Notes under the pieces: model-generated
What the model was told of the DNA's origin: nothing
Database searches by the model: none
Seen by the model: only the letters and a program-made list of their open reading frames with translations
Made by a program: the position numbers and the translations under genes
Part shown: in pieces, positions 21,255 to 32,658 of the stretch
Layout: the number at the start of each line of letters is the position of its first letter
Position numbering within the stretch: position 1 is the first letter of the stretch
DNA from: Plotosus lineatus
Lineage: Eukaryota; Chordata; Actinopteri; Siluriformes; Plotosidae
Direction: 5' to 3'
DNA: 64,000 nt
Assembly (NCBI GenBank): GCA_024760905.1
Contig: CM045737.1
Span: 14,062,226 to 14,126,225, forward strand

Positions 21255-22840
21255 CACTTCATTAGGGACACCTGTACACCTACCCATTCATGTAATTATC
21301 TAATAGTCAGTCATATGGCAGCAGTGCATTGTGTAAAGTACTTTCAGGTAATTGATACATCAACCATCAGAATGGGAAAAACAAATATGATGCTAATGAT
21401 TTGGATTATGGCATGCTTGTGGCTACCAGGTTGATTGGTTTTGGTATATTTTCAAGTGTTGATCTCATAATATATTTATACACAGTAGTCTCAAATGTTT
21501 CCTCAGAAATGTTCAATAAAGAAGAAAACATCCAGTGGGCAGTGGTTTTGCAGATATAAATGCCTTATTCATGAGAAAGATCACCAGAGACCGGCCCGAC
21601 GGGTTCAAACTGACAGAGAGGCAACAGTAACTCAAATAACAGTCCTGTAAAATTGTGGTGACCAGACAAGCATCTCAGAATGCGCAGCACATTAAACCAC
21701 AACCTCTTGAGATACCATTGTCCTCATATGAGAACATCATATTTTTCCCAACTACATTGTGTGTATGATAATAAGATACTCGTATGAGGGAAATTGGGTA
21801 TTACTCTTTTGCAAAACTTGTTCATGATATTTAGGAGTTATCAGGGGGAACGGACAGAATCAGTGCAGAGAAATTACAAGACACACTACATTAGGCTTTG
21901 GGTCTTCAGAGGCTATGGTAGATGGGAAACAACAATAGAAGACCATATGCTCTACTCCTGTAAACCAAAAACAGAAATCTGAGGCTTGAGTGCACACATG
22001 TTCACCAACATTGGACAGTTGAAAATCTAACCTGGCCTGGTGAATCTCAACTTCTGCTACCATACACAAATCTTAAGATCAGAACTTGGTGCTAAAACCG
22101 TGAATCCATGGCTACAAATTTCTTTGTGTCAAAAGGCTGGAGGGGGTGGTGTGATGGTTTGGGGAATTTTCTCATGGAAAACTTTGAGCCTGTTAATGCC
22201 AAATAAAAAATGGATTTTTACATCCGAGCCTAGTGGCTCATGAGGCTGGTGCTTATCCCTGTGTTCCGTAGCATGAAGCAACCAGGAGTTCAACTCCTCC
22301 TGGATGGGATCCATCAGGTAATGCGATGGATCCCATCGCAGGTTACGGTCCCAGTATATTTTTACTGGTACCCATTTATACTGCTGGGTGAACAAAGGCA
22401 CACTTGTGATTGAGAAATTGCCCAGGGATCTTAGCACAGTGAGGGTCTAACTGGGATTTGAACACACAACCTCCTGATCATAAGCGTAGCACCCTAACCA
22501 CTACGCCATCAGCCCCACTTAATACAAAATAATCATTACTTATGCAACAACCAGTTTGCACATTGATACTGATTATATGCATCACTTCATGGCCACAATA
22601 TACCCATATAGTAATTTCCCATCTGATAATGCATCATGTCACGAAGCTAAAGCCAACTCTAACTAATCTGATTGTAATTAAAGTAAGTGTTCTTTTATAA
22701 TATCGTGGTTTTCCCAGCAACCAAATCTAAGTACAATAGAACACATTTTGGATATGATAGAACAGAATCCATCTTTTTGTTTCCATGTCACAAATAATTG
22801 CGGTTGTTCAAAGGGGCAAAAGGGTAAATAGAGGAGCTAC
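21255..22840 (+). mobile_element. Decayed Tc1-like transposon split by SINE-C
   Basis: Begins TTCATTAGGGACACCTGTAC, a known fish Tc1-type end. It then shows remnants of the transposase: ATCAACCATCAGAATGGG (start), CACCAGAGACCGGCCCG, GCATCTCAGAATGCGCAG, GGTGGTGTGATGGTTTGGGG (the VMVWG block) and, beyond the SINE, CTTCATGGCCACAATATACC and GCATCATGTCACGAAGC. The frame is destroyed by many indels. The 3' boundary near 22840 is uncertain. Confidence 0.82.
22207..22518 (-). mobile_element. SINE-C nested in the Tc1-like element
   Basis: A second copy of the SINE at 20117, with the head on the right (complement of GGCGTAGTGGTTAGGGTGC and GTTCAAATCCC). It is flanked by TTAATGCCAAATAA (22193-22206) and TTAATACAAAATAA (22519-22532), 12 of 14 identical, which correspond to one stretch of the Tc1 sequence. 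Confidence 0.88.
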
Positions 22841-22844
22841 CAAA

Positions 22845-23180
22845 TATTTGTATAGTTTATTTTCGTTCATATTCTTCCTCTTTATCCTTTATTAAGGTCA
22901 TGGGTAAAGGCTGGGTACACCCTAGACTGCTCTCCAGACCACTGCAGAGTCAACAAATACACATCCATTCACAACCGTATTCACACCTATGGGAATTCAC
23001 AGCTAATATCCAGATAGTATGTATATCTTTGGACTATGGGAGGAAACTGGGGTTCCTAGTGGAAACTGACACAACTACATGGAAAACATGCAAACTCCAC
23101 ACAGAAATGCCATTGCCAGGCACGGAGCTTAAATAAAGGACCTTGTTGCTGTGATGTAGAGGTTCTAACTACTATGCCAA
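22845..23180 (-). mobile_element. SINE-B, minus strand
   Basis: Recognised from the complement of TGCCTGGCAATGGCATTTCT, TTTGCATGTTTTCC, CATAGTCCAAAGATATAC and the tail region CAGTGGTCTGGAGAGCAGTC. The head lies at the right near 23175. Confidence 0.78.
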
Positions 23181-23344
23181 AAATTTGTGTACTGTGTTCT
23201 TATTAAAGTAAAACGAGTCCATATAGAAATTATTTGGTGAAAATTGTACATAGACTTACTTATGTTTTCATATATTTTTTATAAAAAGCATTAATTTTAG
23301 TGTGTGGTGGAATTCCAACACATGCACACCTCATTTTACTTAAT

Positions 23345-26113
23345 GAGGTACTGATTAGGTCCACATTTTCATCACTGCTACCTCCAGCTCTGCCTCCTGT
23401 CTTTTCATCTGTGCCACTGTTTCTAAATCATACAACATCACTGGCCTCATCACCGTCTTGTACACTTTTCCTTTCTTTCTTGCTGATACTCTCCTATCAC
23501 ACATCACATCGGACACTTTTCTCCAACCATTCCAACCTGCCTGCACACGCTTCTTCACCTCTCTTCCACACTCTCCATTGCTCTGGATTGTTGAGCCTAA
23601 GTACTTAAAATCCTCCACCTTCCTTATCTCTGCTCCCTGTAACCTCACCGTTCCTCTTGGGTCCTTCTCATTCACACACATGTATTCTGTTTAACTGAGG
23701 CTAACCTTCATTCCTCTCCCTTCCAGGGCATACCTCCACCTCTGTAGATTTTCCTGCACTTGTTCTCTGCTCTCACTGCAGATCACAATGTCATCTGCAA
23801 ACATCATAGTCTATCGAGATTCTTGTCTAACCTCATCTGTCAACCTGTCCATCACCATAGCAAACAAGAAGGGGCTCAGAGCAGATCCTTGATGCAGTCC
23901 CACCTTCACCTTGAACTCTTCTGTCACACTGGCAGCACACGTCACCACTGTCTTACAGCGCTCATCATGTCCTGGACCATTCTAACATACTTCTCTGCCA
24001 CTCTGACTTCCTCATGAATACAACAGTTCCTCTCTCGGCACCCTGTCATATGCTTTCTCCAGATCCACAAAGGCACAATGCAGCTCCGTCTGGCCTTCTC
24101 TGTACTTCTCTATTAACATCCTCACGGCAAACACTGCATCTGTGGTGCTCTTTCTTGGCATGAAACCAAACTGTTGTTCACAAATGCTGACCTCTGCCCT
24201 TAGTATAGCTTCCACTATTCTTCCCCATAACTCCATCATATGGCTCATCAACTTTATCCCTCTGTAGTTACCACAACTTTGCATGTCTCCCTTGTTCTTA
24301 AAAATGGGCACAAGCACACTTCTCCTCCCTTCCTCCAGCATCCTCTCACTCTCCAAGACCCTGTTGAATGTACTTGTCTAAAAGTCTACTGCTACCTCTC
24401 CTAGACACTTCCATACCTCCACCGGTATGTCATCAGGACCAACTGCCTTTCCACTCTTCATCCTCTTCAATGCCCTCCTCACTTCACCCTTACTAATCTT
24501 TGCTACTTCCTGCTCCTCAATGGTCACCTCTTCTACTATTTGTTCTCTCTCATTTTCCTCATTCATCAGCTCTTCAAAGAACTCTTTCTACTTACCCAGC
24601 ACACTTCTGTCATCAGTCAATACATTTCCCTCTCTGTCGTTAATCACTCTAACTTGCTGCACGTCCTTCCCATCTCGATTTCTCCGCTGCCAACCTGTAT
24701 AAATCATTTTGTCCCTCCTCACTTTCCAACCGATCATACAGGTCATCATACGCCCTCTGTTTGGACTTTGACACCGCTCCTTCACCTCACGCTGTGTCTC
24801 CCTGTACTCCTGTTTACTCTCTTCGGTCCTCTCAATGCCACACTTCTTTTTAGCTAACCACTTCCTTTGTACATACTCCTGCAGAGGACACACCAAGTTC
24901 TCTCCTACCTGTCTCCCTGATCACATTATCTGCAGTTGTCCAGTCATCTGGAAGCACTTCCTGACCACCCAATGCCTGTTTCAACTCCTCCTTGAAGACA
25001 ACACGACACTCTTCCTTTTTCAGCTTCCTTCACTTTTTCTTCTGCTCAACCTTTCCCTTCTTCACCTTCCTCACCATCAGCGTCATCCTGCACACCACCA
25101 TTCTATGCTGTTTGGCAACACTCTCACCCACTATTACTTTGCAGTCACTGACTTCCTTCAAATTACATTGCCTACACAAGATGTAGTCTACCTGTGTGCT
25201 CCTACCTCCACTTTTATAAGTCACCCTGTGCTCCTTCCTCTTCTGGAAGAAAGTATTCACCACAATCATTCCATCCTTTTTGCAAAATCTATCAACATCT
25301 GTACTTCTGTTTTCCTGTCCTAGATACCAAACCTGGCCATCACTTCCTCGTCCCCTCTTTTGCCTGCACCAACATGTCCATTGAAGTCTGTACCAATGAC
25401 CACTCTTTCACCTCTGGGGATATTCTGCATCACTTCATCTAACTCACTCCAGAATCTTTCCTTTCTAGCTCACCTCTTGCATGTGGGGCATACGCACTAA
25501 CAACATTGAACATCTCCCCTTCAATTTCTAACTTGAGACTCATCACTCTGTAGGACACTTTTTTCACTTCTAGAACATTCCTGACCAAATCCTCATTCAA
25601 GATGACTCCTACTCCATTTCTCTTACCACCCACATCATGATAAAACAGCTTAAACCCTGCTCCAAACCTTCTGGCCTTGCTATTTTTCCATCTGGCCTCC
25701 TGAACACACCGTATGTCCACCTTCCTCCTCTGCATCATGTCAGCTAGCTCTCTACCATTTCCTGTCATAGTTCCGACATTCAAAGTCCCTCCTCTCAGTC
25801 CTAGACTCATGCCTTTCCTCTTCTCTCTCTGCCTATGGACACGCCTCCCGCCTCTCCTTCTTCGACCAACAGTAGTCCAGTTTCCACCAGCACCCTGTTG
25901 GTTAACAGCACTGATGGCGGTCGTTGTTAACCCAGGCCTCAACCAATCTGGTTTGGAAGTCATATTAATGATTCGCATGTTTGATTTCGCACAGGTTTTA
26001 CATTGGATGCCCTTACTGTCACAACCCTCTGTATTTTCCGGGCTTGGGACCAGCGTGAGAAGAACACTGGTTTGTCCCCCTCCACCCCTACCCCTCCTCA
26101 TGGCTGCATTTTA
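23345..26113 (-). mobile_element. RTE-like LINE, 5' complete, 3' truncated
   Basis: The 5' end is at about 26113 (CATGGCTGCATT on plus). The minus strand runs through leader, endonuclease (RCVQEARWK, NVVSAYAPHARG, STQVDYILCRQC), linker and RT, ending near 23345 at AVMKMW. Motif A is intact ([20 protein letters not shown]). QETRW is changed to QEARW. Several frameshifts occur, with no intact frame. Confidence 0.93.
24012..24356 (-). pseudogene. RTE-LINE RT fragment with motif A
   Basis: 114 codons including [39 protein letters not shown] and [17 protein letters not shown]. It ends where a deletion disrupts the following [11 protein letters not shown] region. Confidence 0.85.
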
Positions 26114-27671
26114 CATACACTGACATTCTTATAAAATATTTACTCAAAGCCTATACTGAGTTTTAGACATGTTTTACAATCAAATTTGTCTTTGGGGGAA
26201 ATTATTTAGTATCTCGAGTGCATTTGTTGGCCTTTGAAATGCAAAAGTATTTTTAAAGAGGGCTCTTCAGGCCTTGTGCTCTTTGCTGAAGGTTGTTTAC
26301 ATAAATATAAGCCTAAAATAAAGCCATTAAGGGCAATAAGTTGCTCTGCCTCTAAAAAAATCACAAATTATCATGAATATTTAAAGACCCAGAAAATTTC
26401 TTTTGCATTTTCTTGAGCTTAATTTCTTTACATCTCACATTTTTGTTTCAAATATATTTTAAATACTATACAGTTTTCTCTGTCCTAGTCAGAATTTTAT
26501 TTTGCCATGCACCATATTTCAAGATCTTATTGATTCAGCTGTTTTATTTTGTGTTTTTTTGAAGGATGCATCTAGGCAATGTTCCCTGACTTAGCACTCC
26601 TGAGCAGAGTTTACACTTCTTTATTGAACATTTTGTAAAAGCAGTTTATCCGTATGGGAGCAATGTGAGACTGCTATACATTACCACAGGCTGAAAGATG
26701 TCCACTGGCAATGATGAACCTTCAGGTGACAGTCTAAAGTTATTGCCACCCACCAGCTTAGTCAATTTTACAGTGAGGTTAAACTCCTGGGAAGGATGTA
26801 CATTGTTTACTCAAGCAACTGTGTACTGACCTTTAAATCATCCTTAGCTCAAGGTATTAGTCCCATGATATCAGCTGTAGCAGTAAGACAAGTTTATATA
26901 CATGCAAATGCACCCCCCACACACAAACACACACATACACACAAATCAAGACTACACCCAATTAAAGACTATTGTTGTATCCTAAACTTTTGATCCAAAT
27001 AATGTCTAATTGTATTTGTGGCTGGATGTCATTCAACAGAGGCAATCATTTTGGTAACGGAGCCCATGTTGGGATTTTATGCCAACTCTCAATTGAATAT
27101 AATGGGGCAAGTTTTCACATGCAAAACCAAAGTTCTGTTCTCATGAGGGGATTTGGTGTTGCGGAACATTGCATCATATAAAATAGGATTTGGCTCAAAA
27201 ATACTAAGGCTATTCTTAACTGTGCAGAACATCAACATGACTTGCTTCAGAAGAACATGCTGTGGGGTCATTAGTATGGCCTATAATGTAAGAGACATAC
27301 TATCAACTGTGCTGTTTTATATATCTGAATATCTCGTGATTCAATATGACCACATCTCCTGTTGGAGAGTTGATTGGCCGGATGATTAGACATAGATGTG
27401 ACCATGATATTCATTATCCATGTGACTCTCCAGCATTAAGCCCACGCACGGGGTTTAAAAATTTGAAGATCTAGCTTATTAAAGCATCAGTGACTTAAAA
27501 ATTCTCTAGCTTTAGATTCTAGCATTAAACCGTATAAAATTAAATTTTAGTCACCTCAGTATTTTTTTTAAATAAATTCCTTCCATAGACATATCAAAGT
27601 CTGCATTAACCTTAGAAATAGCTGAAAATGCCACAAAATCATTAATCAACATTTTTTGATGTTCTGATATT
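26114..27671. other. Unassigned 1.5-kb interval, possibly unique sequence
   Basis: AT-rich, with a short CA-rich patch near 26910. No TE motif, tRNA-like head, inverted end or long coding frame is recognised. It is one of the longest stretches here that may be single-copy. Confidence 0.45.
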
Positions 27672-27722
27672 CCCCTGCCCCTAATTAGGATTAAGTGGTT
27701 CAGAAAATGAATGGATGATGGA
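27672..27722 (+). mobile_element. SINE tail fragment
   Basis: CCTAATTAGGATTAAGTGG and CAGAAAATGAATGGATG only. This is the 3' tail shared by SINE-A and SINE-B. Confidence 0.8.
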
Positions 27723-27789
27723 TTAAAACTGATGTTTAAACAGTCGTCTTCGTCATACTGTTCACATTCTGACATCATGAGAGCTACCT

Positions 27790-28331
27790 GACACCGATCA
27801 AAAAATCAACAGTACCTCACCATTGAGAGACTTTGAACAGGATGTTCTCAGAGGGAAGTGGTCACTGAGCTTAGAGTGTCACAAAGCGTCATCAGCAGGT
27901 TGCAACAGAGAAAGAGAGACTGGAAGAGTCACCGAAGGGATAAATGTGGATGATGCCGGACAATGGACCTGTGGACATCAGTGCTGTTCTGATAAAATTG
28001 GATTCACATTGAGCATAACTGACGGCCGCCAACAATGTTAGACATCAAGTATTGACGCCAGACGAGCGTTGGTGATGGTGGTGGTGGTGTTACAGTACGA
28101 GAAGGTGTGAAACTGGCAGGCTGTAATTGATGCTCAAGAGCACATGAAAAGTTATTGAGATATTGGCATTTTTTGTTGTGGTATACTTACTGCTGGTGTT
28201 GGTTTTTGTTTCAGGAAGCTGTTTGATATGAGATCACCATTGCATTCTTCAACTTAAATGCCCTTCTTTCATGATATAATATTACAGTAGTGTGAACCTT
28301 TTACATTTTCCATAATGTTCACCTGAAAGTT
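27790..28331 (+). mobile_element. Tc1-like transposon remnant
   Basis: GAGAGACTTTGAACAGGATG, AGAGTGTCACAAAGCG and GTTGCAACAGAGAAAGAG encode, in the non-ATG frame, an ERL..GCSQREV, VSQSVISRLQQR-type helix-turn-helix. This is followed by a degraded 3' part rich in TGTTGTGGTATACTTACTGC. The catalytic domain is lost. SINE-A at 28332 interrupts the right end. Confidence 0.72.
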
Positions 28332-28681
28332 CATTCATTCATTTTCTGTAACTACTTAATCCCAATTAGAGTCTTGGGGAGGCTGGCACCCATCCCAGCT
28401 GATTCCGGGCAAGGGCAGAGTACACCCTGGACAGCTTTCCAGGCCACCGCAGGGCAGAAACTCGCTGACGTGTTATGCAGCTACTCTTGTCGAAAGTCAG
28501 CAATGGTTCTTTTACATGAACCTCACACCATAGGCAGTGAGAGGCATGGCCGGCCTTTGATAAACCAGTTAGCTGCACTGGGGGAAGGGGGGGGGTTGTG
28601 ACAACCCGTGCAGAGTGGGGCTTGAACCCTCAATGTTAGGATCAGTGATATAGCACCTCTTACCACCAGGCCACCGCTGAC
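28332..28681 (-). mobile_element. SINE-A, full length, minus strand
   Basis: Tail at left, tRNA head at right (complement of GGTGGCCTGGTGG and TTGAGGGTTCAAGCCCC). Flanked by a perfect 12-bp duplication, CACCTGAAAGTT, at 28320-28331 and 28682-28693. Confidence 0.93.
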
Positions 28682-28713
28682 CACCTGAAAGTTAAATATC
28701 TGTATCTTGTGAG

Positions 28714-28715
<2 letters not shown>

Positions 28716-28762
<47 letters not shown>

Positions 28763-28763
28763 G

Positions 28764-28828
<65 letters not shown>
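28716..28828. repeat. Compound (GT)n(GA)n microsatellite
   Basis: About 40 GT units with one GCGTGG break, passing directly into about 16 GA units. Confidence 0.97.
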
Positions 28829-28830
<2 letters not shown>

Positions 28831-28853
28831 TAAAGTGGCATGCAAATCAAATA

Positions 28854-29325
28854 CAGTGGTACCTCACTTTCTGAAAGTCTCACCAAATGAAAAATTCAGG
28901 TAACGAAATGCATTTTCCTAAAATTTTTGTCTCTGGATATGAAACAAGTTCAAGTTACGAAAGCGCCATCTTAAAAATTCAAACGCACCATTCAAACATT
29001 AAAATGCGCCAGTCAAACATTCAAACAATGCACGAGCTGCTCTCCCATCAATGACGTTCAAACATCCATCCAACATCCATTGGCTAGGAGGGATGATGCA
29101 GCTACCTCCCATTGCCTATCTCCCAACATCCCGCCTCGTTGGCCTTTCATTGGCTCAAAGGGATGACGCAACTTCCTCCCATTGGCTATTATGGAGCTGC
29201 ATCTACCATAATGCTTTTTGTGTAAAGGACAGTGTTATTGTTGTTTCATGCTTTATTTCTTGACTCAGGCTTTTAACCTTCCATAAACATTTGTAAGATT
29301 ATAACTCTGCTAAGAAGACATGGTC

Positions 29326-29376
<51 letters not shown>

Positions 29377-29378
29377 GT

Positions 29379-29430
<52 letters not shown>

Positions 29431-29625
29431 ACACACACGTGCGCACGTGTGATTTCTGGTGCGAGTGAGAAGACGAAATGGGCTCGTGTGATATCACAGA
29501 GGAACATGGCCAAACCTGTCTACCATTGGTACGATATTGAAGTAGAAGGAGGTCTTTAAAGGTATGCTTTTATCATTTTTAAATGGGTTTAGGGGGTAGT
29601 CTTGGGGGCCTTGGAACGAATCACA
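28854..29625 (+). mobile_element. Tigger-C, 3' truncated
   Basis: Begins CAGTGGTACCTCACTTTC after TA, then GTCTCTGGATATGAAACAAG, CATTGGCTAGGAGGGATG, AATGCTTTTTGTGTAAAGGA, a long (AC)n, and GGTTTAGGGGGTAGTCTTGG. It matches the full copy at 47783 but ends near 29625, before the right terminal repeat. Confidence 0.85.
29331..29438. repeat. (AC)n microsatellite within Tigger-C
   Basis: A long AC run with a GCGTGC break near 29376. An AC tract lies at the same place in the copy at 47783, so it derives from the element. Confidence 0.95.
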
Positions 29626-29967
29626 TGCATGTTATACTTTGACATACTCAATGCAGACGTGATGAAATCTGCAGTAAGGTAGTATCTCCAGGAAAAGGTT
29701 TGGTGACCACTGCTGTGAGCAGATTGGTGGTCTCACTGTCTAAGTTATGACGTGTTCTTCTGGGATTACCTGCTTTCAAAAATCTTCTTTCACTTTTCTT
29801 ACTGGCTGCTATTAGAACATTTACGAAATAGTAGACAGCTGCTGTACTGTATAATAAAGTGTTCCAAATGAACGAATATACATGAATGCTTATGTATATC
29901 ATTACACTGCATAAAGAATATGCTTTGTTTGATCTTTTTGAAATGTTGAGCAGCTGTAACATTCACT
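29626..29967. other. Unassigned interval
   Basis: Contains AGGTTTGGTGACCACTGC near 29695, which resembles a hAT right terminus, but no partner end or 8-bp duplication was found. Nothing else is recognised. Confidence 0.4.
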
Positions 29968-30287
29968 CAGTTTCTGAACCACTTAATCCTAATTAGGGTC
30001 ACGAGAAGGCCCATCTCAGCTCATCTCTGGGGGATGGTGGAGTACACCATGGACAGCTCGGTAATCCATCGCAGGGAAGAAACATGCTGACGGCTTTGCA
30101 GCTACTTTTGACGAAAGTCATCAATGGTTCTTTTCAATGAAACTCTCACCATAGACAGTGAGAGACATGGCCGGCCTTTGATAACTCAGTTAACTGCATT
30201 GGAGAACCAGTAGTGACAACCCCTTGATAGATGACCGACCTTAGGATCAATAATCCACCACCTCACCATTGGGCCTTACTGCCTCCA
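29968..30287 (-). mobile_element. SINE-A, minus strand
   Basis: Tail at left (CTGAACCACTTAATCCTAAT), body (GACGAAAGTCATCAATGG, CAGTGAGAGACATGGCC), and worn head at right. AGCTGTAACA and AGGTGCAACA near the ends could be a degraded target duplication. Confidence 0.88.
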
Positions 30288-30330
30288 GGTGCAACACGAG
30301 CAAGGCAATGAATTCTTGTATAAAAGTTGC

Positions 30331-30691
30331 TGTCGTGGTGGGAGTGTTTGCGTAGGACCCAAGGATGCAGGAGACTGAAGGAAGGTTCAACAATTTATTA
30401 AACATTCAGTACTGGAAATCACTAGAAAACGCAGAATGGCGGGAACTGGTCGTGCACGAAGCGCGGGCCAGGGATCAGAGAGAACGTCGAGGAACAGAGT
30501 CACGGGAATCAATCTTCTGACAGCGGAGGGAAGCATGCCGCTCCCATTTATAGCTGTCTGCCACTGATTGCCGATTAGGACCAGGTGCGCTCCGTTCAGA
30601 AACTCCTCTACTGGCGACTGCCACTCCCCTCGCCCACACCTGCAATGAATTAAGGAAAAGTTAGTGTCTCCAGCCAGCACAGACCATGACA
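30331..30691 (-). mobile_element. Solo LTR, 361 bp, with 5-bp target duplication
   Basis: Starts TGTC and ends GACA, and is flanked by GTTGC on both sides (30326-30330, 30692-30696). The minus strand has a TATA box (CTATAAATGG near 30550) and AATAAA (near 30397) in LTR order. The 5-bp duplication fits Ty3/gypsy-type or retroviral-type LTRs, and I cannot say which. No internal region lies beside it, so it is a recombination remnant without genes. Confidence 0.82.
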
Positions 30692-30696
30692 GTTGC

Positions 30697-31200
30697 CTTG
30701 TGCGTAAATTAATTATAATGGCAGCCTCCCATAATTCTCTGTTTTGCATACTTGTTATATTCAGGTTCCTTTTACTAAGATAAAACTTAATGAGGTCAAA
30801 ATGTAAACAATCCGTCATTGCCGTGAACCACTTCAACTGGTGGACCATGAGGTGTACAGTCATGGATGTCAGTTCGAACAGGTTGTCTGCACGAAGGCCA
30901 TTACTGACAGAAATATTTGTTTAAACTCGGTCTCCTCTCTTATTTTGCGAGCTTTTATGCAGAATGTCAGGGAGGGAGACACAGCGGGAAATCTTGAACT
31001 GCACAAAGTTGTTGAAATACAACTACAGTGTGCATCGACGAGTTTAAGAAAGACTCCATTGTACATTACTAAAGAGCTCATGTCAATTCAGAGACTGAGA
31101 TAATTATAAAATATGAGGTACAGTATTATTATAAATGTGACACAAGAGGGTAATAGTCATAATTATTGGGAAAGTTAATTAATGATTAGCCCTTAATCAA
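30697..31200. other. Unassigned interval after the solo LTR
   Basis: A plus-strand frame of 87 codons (30840-31103) has no recognised motif. No transposon end was found. It may be unique sequence. Confidence 0.4.
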
Positions 31201-31218
31201 ACCCTAACCTCCTGCCAG

Positions 31219-31223
<5 letters not shown>

Positions 31224-31292
<69 letters not shown>
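31224..31292. repeat. (CA)n microsatellite
   Basis: About 34 uninterrupted CA units. Confidence 0.97.
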
Positions 31293-31294
<2 letters not shown>

Positions 31295-31564
31295 TCTTTT
31301 GTCTGATTCTTTGTCTTTTCTGTGAGCAGCTGTATTAACTAAGCCCTTCCAAAATATAAATAATCAAAGGATATAAGTGAGTGCAATGTAAATGAATAAG
31401 TGTTGATGTTGGATAACCGTGAGTGAGAAATATCAGAAATGTGATCGGGGAATTTGTATAGTTCTGCATAGTACAGGAAGAAGACAAATAGACAAAGAAT
31501 GATTTATAGAGGTGGTGTTTATTGTTATGGGGTGTGTCATGTTTAACAGCCAAATATGAATTCT

Positions 31565-31569
31565 TGTGT

Positions 31570-31628
<59 letters not shown>

Positions 31629-31630
31629 CG

Positions 31631-31704
<74 letters not shown>
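31565..31704. repeat. Compound (GT)n(GA)n microsatellite
   Basis: GT run with a GCGTGCGTGTTT break near 31625, then about 18 GA units. It has the same layout as 28716-28828. Confidence 0.97.
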
Positions 31705-31707
<3 letters not shown>

Positions 31708-31837
31708 TCTGGCTTTTTTTTTCCCCGTACCAAATTATCAAATCTCATCAGGAGGCATTTCACTTCAGGTGATTAGACACTGTCAACACAAATCTCTAAT
31801 ATGATAACACTGATATATACAAAACTCTAGTAACAGG

Positions 31838-31945
31838 AGGAAACCCAAGCAAACACAGGGGGAAATGTGAACTTCACACATAAACACCCAGGCTTTAGAC
31901 TCTTTCTGTAAGGTGGATGTCCACTATGCTGCCCTTCATCATTTC
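31838..31945 (-). mobile_element. SINE-B fragment, minus strand
   Basis: Complement of head-proximal SINE-B sequence: AGGAGGAAACCCAAGC, GGGGGAAATGTGAACTTC and GGTGGATGTCCACTATGC. Confidence 0.65.
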
Positions 31946-31977
31946 AAAGATTAAAAAATGAACAAATAAATTCATTA

Positions 31978-31980
<3 letters not shown>

Positions 31981-32029
<49 letters not shown>
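31981..32029. repeat. (ATC)n microsatellite
   Basis: About 16 ATC/CAT units. Confidence 0.95.
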
Positions 32030-32030
<1 letters not shown>

Positions 32031-32267
32031 AATAAGATCCAAGATAATCGCAGGAGAGATGGTGTTAAGGTCTGTAAGCCCAACCTGAGCTTGAACACCC
32101 TGAGCTTGAAGAACTTAGTGTGGGGTTTCACAAGATGGAGCGCTGGCATGCACAGCTGGAAGATAATTATAAGTACTAAGGGGCATCTGTTACACCCTGT
32201 ATGACCCATCAAGCCCTAGCAGTCTTCAGAAATTGCCTCCAAGTGTGTCTAGGCAATGACGGCCAAT

Positions 32268-32658
32268 GTTTGGATTAGATTAGATTTAACTTGATTGTCA
32301 TTACACATATAATAAATACAGGGTAACGGATTTCAGTTTAGCATCAAATCAGAAGTGCAGAGAGCACCAAGTGCAGTTAGGAAACAGTAATATACAAATT
32401 CTGTATGGATATAAGCAGTTATGTACAGATATGGACAGTAAGGGTAGGAATAAATTAATATGAATTTACCTACGAGCAATATACAAATGTTCTATATTAC
32501 TGTGCCTAAGAATAATAAAATATGCAGATTTAATGTACAGATATACAGTATGTATACATGCAATATGCAAATATACATATGTAGTATGTACAATTATACA
32601 GATGTGCTATTATGTATAACTATACTCTGGCTCCCATGTTTCGTTTATATATATAATA
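32268..32658 (-). mobile_element. LINE 3' UTR-like segment
   Basis: GATTAGATTAGATTTAACTT then GATTGTCATTACACAT. On the minus strand this is a retroelement 3' end (ATGTGTAATGACAATCAAG) with an (ATCTA)n tail. The remainder is rich in TATACAGATAT. The Tc1 element at 32659 begins inside it. Confidence 0.55.

Noticed and set aside
29331..29438. CRISPR-like regular repeats
   Set aside because: Simple dinucleotide repeats with no spacers, in a vertebrate genome context.
29310..29559. His-Thr or Val-Cys repeat proteins in many places
   Set aside because: They are translations of (CA)n/(GT)n microsatellites in all frames.
30387..30863. 158-codon minus-strand protein
   Set aside because: Most of the frame lies within the solo LTR and its composition shows no domain. 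It is a chance frame.
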